From Ureibacillus sinduriensis BLB-1 = JCM 15800 (GTDB taxonomy: Bacteria > Bacillota > Bacilli > Bacillales_A > Planococcaceae): a stretch of DNA of 64,000 nucleotides. Below the pieces are notes generated by a model. That model searched no databases. It was given only the letters and a program-made list of their open reading frames with translations, and was not told where the DNA came from. Position numbers and translations under genes: made by a program. Location of the stretch: positions 1-64,000 of the forward strand of contig NZ_JPVO01000040.1 in NCBI RefSeq assembly GCF_000772955.1, read 5' to 3'. This document shows positions 56,726 to 64,000 of the stretch, one piece after another; the first letter of the stretch is position 1, and each line of letters opens with the position of its first letter.

Positions 56726-56766
56726 AAGGCTCCTTTTCTTTCTATTAGAAAAAGAGCCTTTTTTAT
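56726..56766 (+). terminator. Terminator of the Sel1-repeat gene
   Basis: AAGGCTC-TTTTCT pairs with AGAAAA-GAGCCTT, followed by TTTTTA. Confidence 0.85.
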
Positions 56767-56938
56767 GGTCTATGTGCAATTTAAAAAACCCCAATGAATG
56801 GAAGGAGTATTATTTAGCTTTCTGTTACGAAGCAATGCATCATTGTTGTACGAATTTTGTAATAGAACTGACAGGTACTTTTACAGAAAAAAGTTTATAC
56901 TAGAGAGGCAGATAGAATGAACGGTTAGGAGTGTCTTT

Positions 56939-58339
56939 ATGAAAACAGTAGTTGTCGTAGGTGGGGGAATAACAGGATTATGCACCCTGCATTATTTGAA
57001 ACGTCAAGCACCGGGCGATGAGCCCGTTAGATACATATTAGCAGAAAAAAACGGGTACCTCGGCGGTAAAATGCACACAGTCAATGCATCGGGCTTTATT
57101 ATGGAAACAGGGGCCGATTCCATAGTTGCACGTCATCCAAATGTTCTGGAATTGGTAAGAGAACTCGACTTCGAACAGGAATTAGTTTATAACGAAACGG
57201 GTATTTCTTATATCCATACGAATAATCAATTGCATGCGATTCCAGCGGGATCTACATTTGGCATCCCAATGAACGTGGAATCATTGCAGGCAAGCACTCT
57301 GATTTCCGAAGAAGGTAAACAGCGTGTATTGGAAGATGCGCAAATCCCCAATGATCGGTTTACAAAGAATAGCTCGATAGGCGACTTCTTGGAGTACTTT
57401 TTAGGGAAAGAGATTGTTCAAAAGCAAATCGCCCCAGTCCTTGCAGGGGTATACTCAGGCGACTTATACCAGTTATCTTTGGCATCCACCCTCCCTTACC
57501 TGGTGGATTATAAAAATGATTATGGCAGCATCATGAAAGGATTTGAAGCAAATAAGGAGCAATTTGATAAGGCAGCCAATAAAAAATTTATTTCATTTCG
57601 AAATGGACTTTCTGCCCTGATAAATCGTCTTGAGGAGCTTCTACCGGATATTGAATTTTACAAAAATACCGAAACAACAAGTGTGAAGAGGAAAGGTGAT
57701 CTTTACGAAGTGTGCTTTTCAGATGGAAAGATGGTTCACGCAGATGTTGTTGTACTGGCAGTCCCTAATAACGTTGTTCAAAAAGTATTAAAGGATGGGG
57801 ACATGGATTCAAACTTAAGCAAGTTCTCAAATGCATCAGCTTTAACGATATATCTGGGCTTCGACCTTCCCGATTCTGTTTTGCCCGCAGATGGAACTGG
57901 TTTTATTGTATCGCATAATAGTGATCTGGTTTGCAATGCATCAACATGGACGAGCCGGAAATGGAAGCATACTTCGTCTAACGGCAATTTGCTAGTAAGA
58001 CTATTTTATAAAAATTCGAATCCCCGATATGAAGAGTTGGCGGCGATGACCGATGAAGAGTTGGCAAAAGTTGCATTGGAAGATGTGAAACTAAGTCTTG
58101 ATATTGAGGAAAAGCCCATTGTTGTTCATGTAGCCAAATGGATAAATATGATGCCAAAATATGACTTAGCACATAAGGAAGCATTGGACACTTTACTAGA
58201 TGATTTACATTCGAAATACCCTAATTTATATATTGCAGGCAGCTCCTATTTTGGGGTAGGAATCGGGGCTTGTATAGAAAATGGAAAAAATACAGCGGAT
58301 AAAGTCTTAAGAAGTCTTGCCTCAATGGAAAATAAATAA
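56939..58339 (+). CDS. hemY: Coproporphyrinogen/protoporphyrinogen III oxidase (HemY type)
   Basis: The 466-residue FAD enzyme has VVGGGITGLCTLHYL at the N-terminus and NASGFIMETGADSIV, FAGVY-like VLAGVYSGD, and a final GSSYFGVGIGACIENG, all typical of HemY/CgoX. In Bacillales it makes coproporphyrin III in the haem pathway. It normally lies in hemEHY, yet here no other haem gene is near, so it may be a second copy or a relocated gene. ATG 56939 lies downstream of TTAGGAGTG. Confidence 0.9.
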   Translation: MKTVVVVGGGITGLCTLHYLKRQAPGDEPVRYILAEKNGYLGGKMHTVNASGFIMETGADSIVARHPNVLELVRELDFEQELVYNETGISYIHTNNQLHAIPAGSTFGIPMNVESLQASTLISEEGKQRVLEDAQIPNDRFTKNSSIGDFLEYFLGKEIVQKQIAPVLAGVYSGDLYQLSLASTLPYLVDYKNDYGSIMKGFEANKEQFDKAANKKFISFRNGLSALINRLEELLPDIEFYKNTETTSVKRKGDLYEVCFSDGKMVHADVVVLAVPNNVVQKVLKDGDMDSNLSKFSNASALTIYLGFDLPDSVLPADGTGFIVSHNSDLVCNASTWTSRKWKHTSSNGNLLVRLFYKNSNPRYEELAAMTDEELAKVALEDVKLSLDIEEKPIVVHVAKWINMMPKYDLAHKEALDTLLDDLHSKYPNLYIAGSSYFGVGIGACIENGKNTADKVLRSLASMENK

Positions 58340-58363
58340 GTGTCTAAAAAGTCAGAAAACATA

Positions 58364-58392
58364 TTGACGAAACTTATGTTTACAGATATGAT
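58364..58392 (+). promoter_or_regulatory. Promoter of the S-box leader
   Basis: TTGACG (58364-58369), a 17-nt spacer and TATGAT (58387-58392) form a good sigma-A promoter, ~30 nt before the riboswitch. Confidence 0.8.
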
Positions 58393-58422
58393 ACACTTTG
58401 ACGTACTAAAAACTAAATAAAA

Positions 58423-58576
58423 CTCTTATCAAGAGAAGCAGAGGGACTGGCCCGATGAAGCTTCAGCAACCAACGGAATGTAAGGTGCTAAATCCAGCTG
58501 GCGTAAGCCGAAAGATGAGAAGGATATCATAAAGATTACAGAAGCCTTCTTTTCAAAAAAAGAAGGCTTTTTATTT
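58423..58576 (+). promoter_or_regulatory. SAM-I riboswitch (S-box) with terminator
   Basis: The aptamer (58423-58523) has the S-box sequence hallmarks: CTCTTATCAAGAGAAGCAGAGGGACTGGCCC split over its P1/P2 stems, GATGAAGCTTCAGCAACC, AAGGTGCTAAATCC and the closing GATGAGAAGG. A terminator follows, AGCCTTCT-N10-AGAAGGCT with TTTTTATTTTT (58543-58576). SAM binding favours the terminator, so the downstream methionine genes are expressed when SAM is low. Confidence 0.96.
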
Positions 58577-58698
58577 TTAACAATGTAAAAGGATTTATGC
58601 TTGTTGAGCGGATCTTTTAATCTGGGACTTATAAAGACTATGTTTCGTACACTTAACTTACTGAAAATTACGAAAATATAATTAGGGAGATGGGATAG

Positions 58699-60546
58699 AT
58701 GGGATTTCTTGAAGCGTTAAAAACACAAGTATTGACAGCCGATGGAGCAATGGGAACATTATTGTATGCGTATGGCCTTGATAATTGCCATGAAGAAATG
58801 AATATTATTAAACCTGACTTGATTGAAAAAATACATCTCGAATATATCACTGCGGGAGCGGACGTCATTCAAACAAATACATACGGGGCAAATGCTATTA
58901 AACTCGCACGCTATGGTCTGCAGGATAGAGTAACGGAAATTAACGAGGTAGCTGTTTCCCTCGCAAAAAAAGCGGTGGGGACAGGAAACCAGTTTGTTTT
59001 GGGGTCGATCGGGGCAGTGCGTGGTGTCCGTAAAAGTGACGTGACACTTGATGAGATTCTGACGGCTATTAAAGAGCAAGCAAAAGTTATAATTGATGGA
59101 AAAGTGGATGGGCTTTTACTTGAAACCTATTATGATTTTGAAGAGTTAACTGAAACAGTTAAAATGCTTCGCGAAGAAACCTCATTACCCATCGTCGCCC
59201 AAGTATCGATGCATGATCCGGGAATTTTAATCAATGGCATGAGTTTAAATGATGCTCTTAAGCAGCTTGAAAAACTGGGGGCTGATATCGTCGGGGTCAA
59301 TTGTCGATTAGGCCCCCATCATACGATTCAAGCATTCGAGGGCGTTGAATTGCCGGAAAATGCGTTTTTATCTGCATACCCAAACGCGTCTTTACTAGAT
59401 ATCGAAGAAGGCCGTGTCATTTACGAATCAGAAATTGATTACTTTGCAAGAGCGGCTGTACAGCTTCGAAACCAAGGGGCACGGCTAATTGGTGGGTGTT
59501 GCGGAACAACGCCAAAGCATATCGAAGCTGCGAAAAAACGGCTACAGTATATGCAACCGATCTCAGTTAAGAAAGCGAAAGTACAAAAGGAAATCTTCAT
59601 CCAGGAGGCGGATCCTACTATTTTGGAGCCTCTTCACGAAAAGGTAAAGCGTGAACGTTCTGTCATTGTGGAATTGGATACACCAAGACATTTAGAGATT
59701 GAGGCATTCGTGGAAGGTGCAAAAACTTTGTACAGTGAAGGTGCGGACATTATTATGATGGCTGACAATTCATTGGCATCCCCGCGAGTTAGCAATATTG
59801 CGATGGGTTCAATTTTGAAGCTGCAGCATGGTATCCGAACAATGCCCCATATTACATGCCGAGATCGAAATTTGATCGGATTGCAATCGCACTTAATGGG
59901 ATTAAACGCACTTGGCTTGCATGATATTTTAACGGTGACCGGAGACCCGACAAAAGTAGGTGATTTTCCTGGAGCAACAAGTGTTTATGATGTCTCTTCC
60001 CTGGAGTTGATTTCGTTGATTAAACAATTAAATGACGGAATTTCTTTCTCGGGGAAACCGTTGCGCAAAAAATCAAACTTCTCTATTGCTGCGGCATTTA
60101 ATCCGAATGTCCGGGTACTTGAACGGGCAGTGGCGAGACTGGAAAAGAAAATTGAGCATGGTGCAGACTATTTTATTTCTCAACCGGTTTATACGAGCGA
60201 AAAAATTATAGAAATCCATGAAGCAACGAAGCATCTTTCAGCACCAATTTATATAGGAATTATGCCCTTAACTAGTTTCCGCAGTGCAGAATTTTTACAT
60301 CATGAAGTACCTGGCATAAAACTTTCCGAAGAAGTGTTGAATAGAATGGAATCTTGCGGTGGTGATTCAGAGAAAGAGACGGCTGAGGGAATTGCCATTG
60401 CAAAAGAGCTGCTCAACACTGCTGCAAAATACTTTAACGGTATTTATTTAATCACGCCATTTATTAGATACGAGATGACAATAAAACTAATGCAATATAT
60501 CAATCAACTTGATGAGCAAAACAAAGGGGTAAAGGCGAATGTATAA
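58699..60546 (+). CDS. yitJ: Bifunctional homocysteine S-methyltransferase/5,10-methylene-THF reductase
   Basis: The 615-residue fusion has a homocysteine methyltransferase domain (residues 1-290; zinc ligands in VNCRLGP and GGCCGTTP) and a methylene-THF reductase domain (about 330-600; LTVTGDPTKVG and FISQPVYTSEKI). B. subtilis YitJ has the same order and S-box control. It regenerates methionine and methyl-THF. It overlaps metH by 8 nt. Confidence 0.95.
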   Translation: MGFLEALKTQVLTADGAMGTLLYAYGLDNCHEEMNIIKPDLIEKIHLEYITAGADVIQTNTYGANAIKLARYGLQDRVTEINEVAVSLAKKAVGTGNQFVLGSIGAVRGVRKSDVTLDEILTAIKEQAKVIIDGKVDGLLLETYYDFEELTETVKMLREETSLPIVAQVSMHDPGILINGMSLNDALKQLEKLGADIVGVNCRLGPHHTIQAFEGVELPENAFLSAYPNASLLDIEEGRVIYESEIDYFARAAVQLRNQGARLIGGCCGTTPKHIEAAKKRLQYMQPISVKKAKVQKEIFIQEADPTILEPLHEKVKRERSVIVELDTPRHLEIEAFVEGAKTLYSEGADIIMMADNSLASPRVSNIAMGSILKLQHGIRTMPHITCRDRNLIGLQSHLMGLNALGLHDILTVTGDPTKVGDFPGATSVYDVSSLELISLIKQLNDGISFSGKPLRKKSNFSIAAAFNPNVRVLERAVARLEKKIEHGADYFISQPVYTSEKIIEIHEATKHLSAPIYIGIMPLTSFRSAEFLHHEVPGIKLSEEVLNRMESCGGDSEKETAEGIAIAKELLNTAAKYFNGIYLITPFIRYEMTIKLMQYINQLDEQNKGVKANV

Positions 60547-63500
60547 CCATCCGGTAGAAGAACAACTACAAGAACGAATATTGATTATCGATGGTGCAAT
60601 GGGAACGATGCTGCAGGAGGAAAATCTATCGGCTGATGATTTCGGTGGGGAAGAATTGGATGGGTGTAATGAGCACTTAGTTTTAACGCGTCCAGATATT
60701 CTGTCGAAGATTCATCGGGCTTATTTGGAAGCCGGGGCGGATATTATTTGCACCAATACATTCGGGGCGACGCCTCTAGTATTGAACGAATATGGAATCG
60801 GTTCAAAAGCGGAAGAAATCAACAAGCGTGCTGTTGAACTGGCGTTATCAGCCGTACAAGATTACTCAACGGAAAATTGGCCGCGCTTTGTTGCGGGGGC
60901 GATTGGACCAACGACAAAAACCTTATCTGTGACAGGTGGAATATCGTTCGATGAACTTTCCGAGAACTTCTTTGTGCAGGCAAAAGCACTAATCGAGGCA
61001 GGCGCGCATCTCCTGTTACTTGAAACAAGCCAGGATATGCTGAATGTAAAAGCCGCGTCCCTGGCTATAAACCGTGCATTCCAAGAAACAGGGAAGCAAA
61101 TCCCGATCATGCTTTCGGCTACAATCGAGCCGATGGGAACGACTCTTGCAGGTCAAACGATTGATGCGTTCTATATATCGATCGAGCATATAAAACCGTT
61201 ATCGATTGGTTTAAACTGTGCGACGGGACCCGAATTTATGACTGACCATATTCGATCGTTATCCGAATTATCAACAAGTTACATAAGTTGTTATCCGAAT
61301 GCTGGTTTACCCGATGAAGAAGGGCATTACCATGAAACGCCGGATTCTTTATCGATTAAATTGAGGGGCTTTGCGGAAAAAGGTTGGTTAAACATTGTTG
61401 GGGGTTGCTGCGGTACAACACCGGCCCATATAAAAGCGATACGTGAAGCGGTAGAAGGCTATAAACCGAGACCGATTCCATCCGCTACACATGGGCATGT
61501 CGTATCTGGAATTGAACCTTTACTGTACGATGATTCCATGCGTCCGTTATTTATCGGTGAAAGGACGAATGTCATTGGTTCACGTAAATTCAAGCAGCTT
61601 ATTATCGATGGAAAATTTGAAGAAGCGGCGGAGATTGCAAGGGCACAGGTGAAAAATGGGGCGCATGTCATTGATATTTGCTTGGCAAATCCAGATCGCG
61701 ATGAATTGGATGATATGAGAAATTTTATGCAAGAGGTAGTAAAGAAGGTAAAAGTACCTCTTGTCATCGATTCAACAGACGAAAAAGTAATCGAAGAAGC
61801 ACTGAAATATTCTCAAGGAAAAGCCATTATTAATTCCATTAACTTGGAGGATGGAGAAGAGCGATTTGATGCAGTGATGCCGATAGTCAAAAAATACGGG
61901 GCATCGGTTGTGGTTGGGACAATAGATGAAAAAGGAATGGCTGTAGACCGCAACAGGAAGCTTGAGGTAGCAATTAGGTCCTATCAATTATTGACAGAGA
62001 AGTGGGGGCTGGCTCCGGAAGATATTATTTTCGATCCCCTTGTTTTCCCTGTAGGCACGGGTGATGAACAATACATTGGGGCAGCCGAAGAAACGATAGA
62101 AGGGATTCGCCTGATTAAAGAAAAATACCCAAATGTATTGACCGTACTGGGTGTGAGCAATGTTTCCTTCGGGTTGCCGCCGGTGGGGCGGGAAGTTTTG
62201 AATGCGGTGTACTTATATCATTGCACACAAGCTGGATTAGACTATGCCATCGTCAATACAGAAAAATTGGAACGATTTGCATCCATTCCTGATGAGGAAA
62301 TTAAATTAGCGAATGATTTAATATTTAATACGAATGATGAAACATTGGCCATGTTTACAGACTTCTATCGGGATAAGAAAAAAGAAAAATCTGTCGCAAA
62401 TATTCCGGATACGGTAGAAGAAAGACTTGCATATTACATTATTGAAGGAACTAAAGAAGGGTTAATACCTGACTTAGAGGAAGCTAGGAACATTTTTGAA
62501 ACACCTCTGGATATTATCAACGGACCGTTGATGAAAGGCATGGCCGAAGTAGGTCGTTTGTTTAACGATAATCAATTAATCGTAGCCGAAGTGTTGCAAA
62601 GTGCCGGCGTCATGAAAGCGGCTGTTGCCCACCTCGAACAATACATGGAAAAGAATGAAGAGAGTTCAGGGAAAGGCAAAGTTGTTTTGGCCACCGTTAA
62701 AGGCGATGTTCACGATATCGGGAAAAACCTTGTGGACATCATTTTAAGTAATAATGGATTCAAAGTAGTAGATCTGGGGATCAAAGTAACACCTGCTGAG
62801 CTAATTGAAGCGATCCGAAAAGAACAGCCTGATTTTATTGGATTATCTGGCTTGCTCGTTAAGTCTGCGCAGCAAATGGTGATAACAGCACAGGACTTCA
62901 AAGAAGTAGGTATTGATGTACCGATTCTAGTCGGTGGAGCTGCATTATCGAAACGTTTTACAGAAACAAAGATTGCCGCTCAATACGATGGCCCTGTTAT
63001 CTACTCCAAGGATGCGATGCAAGGACTCGATCATGCAAATCGTTTAATGAATCCAACCGAACGTAGCTTACTTATCCAAGAGCTGCGCGATTCGCAGGAA
63101 AAAAGACTTTTGGCTGATGAAAAACGTGCGGCAAGACCACAAAAAGCTGCGGTGGAAAAGCAAGTCAAAACAGTGAATGATGCGCAAGTGCGTATTCCGA
63201 AAGATTTAATGCAACATATTAAACGGAATTATTCGGTTTCTCACTTGCATCCTTATGTGAATATGAGAACACTCATTGGCCATCATCTAGGGCTAAAAGG
63301 AAATGTGGAAAAGCTTCTGGCTGAAAAGGATAAAAGAGCTACAGAGCTGCATGAATTAGTAAATGATTACCTGAAATCTGATTTATTGACACCTTCGGGG
63401 ATGTATCAATTTTTCCCTGCCCAGGCCGATGGGGATGATGTGGTAATTTATAGCCCGGAAGATCAAAAACGCGAGATTGAAAGATTCCATTTCCCGAGGC

Positions 63501-63970
63501 AGAAAGAGGCGCCATATCTTTGTTTGGCCGATTTCCTGAAAACGGTGGAAAGTGGCGAGATGGACTATGTTGCCTTGATGGTCGTTACGGCAGGTCATGG
63601 GGTCAAAAGTGTTGCCGATCAATTAAAAAATGATGGGAAGTTTTTAGAAAGTCATAGCCTATTAGCAACAGCCTTGGAGCTTGCAGAAGGATTTGCGGAG
63701 AGACTTCACCAAGAAATCCGGGATGTGTGGGGCTTCCCGGATCCGACTGATTTCACGATGAGGGAACGTTTTGCTGCGAAATACCAAGGACAACGATTTT
63801 CCTTTGGATACCCGGCTTGCCCTAACTTGGAAGATCAAGAAAAGTTATTTAAACTGCTTAAACCTGAACAAATCGGTGTTCAACTAACGGAAGGCTTTAT
63901 GATGGAACCGGAAGCGAGTGTCTCGGCAATTGTTTTTGCGCACCCTGATGCACGTTATTTTAATGTTTGA
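60539..63970 (+). CDS. metH: Cobalamin-dependent methionine synthase MetH
   Basis: MetH transfers a methyl group from methyl-THF to homocysteine through cobalamin. All modules are present in order: homocysteine domain (about 1-310; GGCCGTTPAHI), pterin domain (350-610; ERTNVIGSRKF), B12 cap and B12-binding domain (650-870; GDVHDIGKNLVDI, whose His ligates cobalt) and the SAM-dependent reactivation domain (920-1143; ending HPDARYFNV). The 1143-residue length is slightly short of the ~1230 of E. coli but complete. It is coupled to yitJ and under the same S-box. Confidence 0.96.
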   Translation: MYNHPVEEQLQERILIIDGAMGTMLQEENLSADDFGGEELDGCNEHLVLTRPDILSKIHRAYLEAGADIICTNTFGATPLVLNEYGIGSKAEEINKRAVELALSAVQDYSTENWPRFVAGAIGPTTKTLSVTGGISFDELSENFFVQAKALIEAGAHLLLLETSQDMLNVKAASLAINRAFQETGKQIPIMLSATIEPMGTTLAGQTIDAFYISIEHIKPLSIGLNCATGPEFMTDHIRSLSELSTSYISCYPNAGLPDEEGHYHETPDSLSIKLRGFAEKGWLNIVGGCCGTTPAHIKAIREAVEGYKPRPIPSATHGHVVSGIEPLLYDDSMRPLFIGERTNVIGSRKFKQLIIDGKFEEAAEIARAQVKNGAHVIDICLANPDRDELDDMRNFMQEVVKKVKVPLVIDSTDEKVIEEALKYSQGKAIINSINLEDGEERFDAVMPIVKKYGASVVVGTIDEKGMAVDRNRKLEVAIRSYQLLTEKWGLAPEDIIFDPLVFPVGTGDEQYIGAAEETIEGIRLIKEKYPNVLTVLGVSNVSFGLPPVGREVLNAVYLYHCTQAGLDYAIVNTEKLERFASIPDEEIKLANDLIFNTNDETLAMFTDFYRDKKKEKSVANIPDTVEERLAYYIIEGTKEGLIPDLEEARNIFETPLDIINGPLMKGMAEVGRLFNDNQLIVAEVLQSAGVMKAAVAHLEQYMEKNEESSGKGKVVLATVKGDVHDIGKNLVDIILSNNGFKVVDLGIKVTPAELIEAIRKEQPDFIGLSGLLVKSAQQMVITAQDFKEVGIDVPILVGGAALSKRFTETKIAAQYDGPVIYSKDAMQGLDHANRLMNPTERSLLIQELRDSQEKRLLADEKRAARPQKAAVEKQVKTVNDAQVRIPKDLMQHIKRNYSVSHLHPYVNMRTLIGHHLGLKGNVEKLLAEKDKRATELHELVNDYLKSDLLTPSGMYQFFPAQADGDDVVIYSPEDQKREIERFHFPRQKEAPYLCLADFLKTVESGEMDYVALMVVTAGHGVKSVADQLKNDGKFLESHSLLATALELAEGFAERLHQEIRDVWGFPDPTDFTMRERFAAKYQGQRFSFGYPACPNLEDQEKLFKLLKPEQIGVQLTEGFMMEPEASVSAIVFAHPDARYFNV

Positions 63971-63989
63971 TTATAGTTTATAAATGGAA

Positions 63990-64000
63990 AGTGGAGGAAA
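63990..64000 (+). other. Shine-Dalgarno of the next gene, cut by the window end
   Basis: AAGTGGAGGAAA at the end of the window is a strong ribosome binding site. The gene itself starts beyond position 64000. No terminator separates it from metH in the 30 nt available, so it may be in the same operon. Confidence 0.5.

Overview
The window reads as a chromosomal segment of a low-GC, endospore-forming member of the Bacillales. The sequence supports this through a YaaH-type cortex/coat lytic enzyme, a Bacillus-style LigD/Ku pair, SLH (S-layer homology) domains, a CIRCE/HrcA-type groESL promoter, an S-box (SAM-I) leader and strong AGGAGG ribosome binding sites. The SLH protein and the mix of paralogues suggest a Planococcaceae/Caryophanaceae relative such as Solibacillus or Lysinibacillus. 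That placement is inference.

Layout. 1-360: the 3' end of a 5S rRNA gene (end of an rRNA operon), then a second, truncated 5S tail and terminator behind a structured ~115-nt inverted-repeat element. 0.5-11.1 kb: conserved backbone in the order of the B. subtilis ydi region: tsaE-tsaB-rimI-tsaD, ABC-F ydiF, rex, tatA-tatC, a CPBP protease and groES-groEL. The tsaD/ydiF gap holds a dense DnaA-box cluster. 11.1-16.9 kb: an MmpL-type exporter, an OmpR/HK two-component system and a small membrane protein, plus a truncated island-type ORF. A 15-bp copy of the groEL 3' end lies at both ends, so this looks like an integrase-less island. 17.3-30.5 kb: a copper-amine-oxidase-N surface protein, a secreted PAP2 phosphatase with an autotransporter-type repeat and a probable Pho box, a TetR/DUF3995/FAD-monooxygenase group, a YqcI/YcgG protein, and a five-gene nickel/peptide-type ABC importer behind a near-perfect Fur box.

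30.8-43.6 kb: a broken PAS-PAS-GGDEF gene, an LmrA/LmrB-like TetR-MFS pair, a secreted beta-helix protein, a second divergent TetR/MFS pair, a YkuI-like degenerate EAL protein, an AT-rich Fic protein and the YaaH-like glycosidase. 43.8-58.3 kb: an SLH/YcdB-YcdC protein, a DUF2243/CtaG-like pair, divergent ligD and ku, a PTS IIC protein, DUF423, an EndoQ-like nuclease, an Est30-like carboxylesterase divergent from a LysR regulator, a Sel1-repeat protein and a hemY-type oxidase. 58.4-64.0 kb: a SAM-I riboswitch controlling yitJ-like metH1/MTHFR and cobalamin-dependent metH. The methionine operon is complete inside the window, which ends on the Shine-Dalgarno of the next gene.

Functional themes are tRNA t6A modification and protein export/folding (backbone), drug efflux with local repressors (three exporter cassettes), metal acquisition, spore DNA repair (Ku, LigD, EndoQ-like) and methionine regeneration. 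No tRNA gene, CRISPR array, transposase or recombinase gene was seen.
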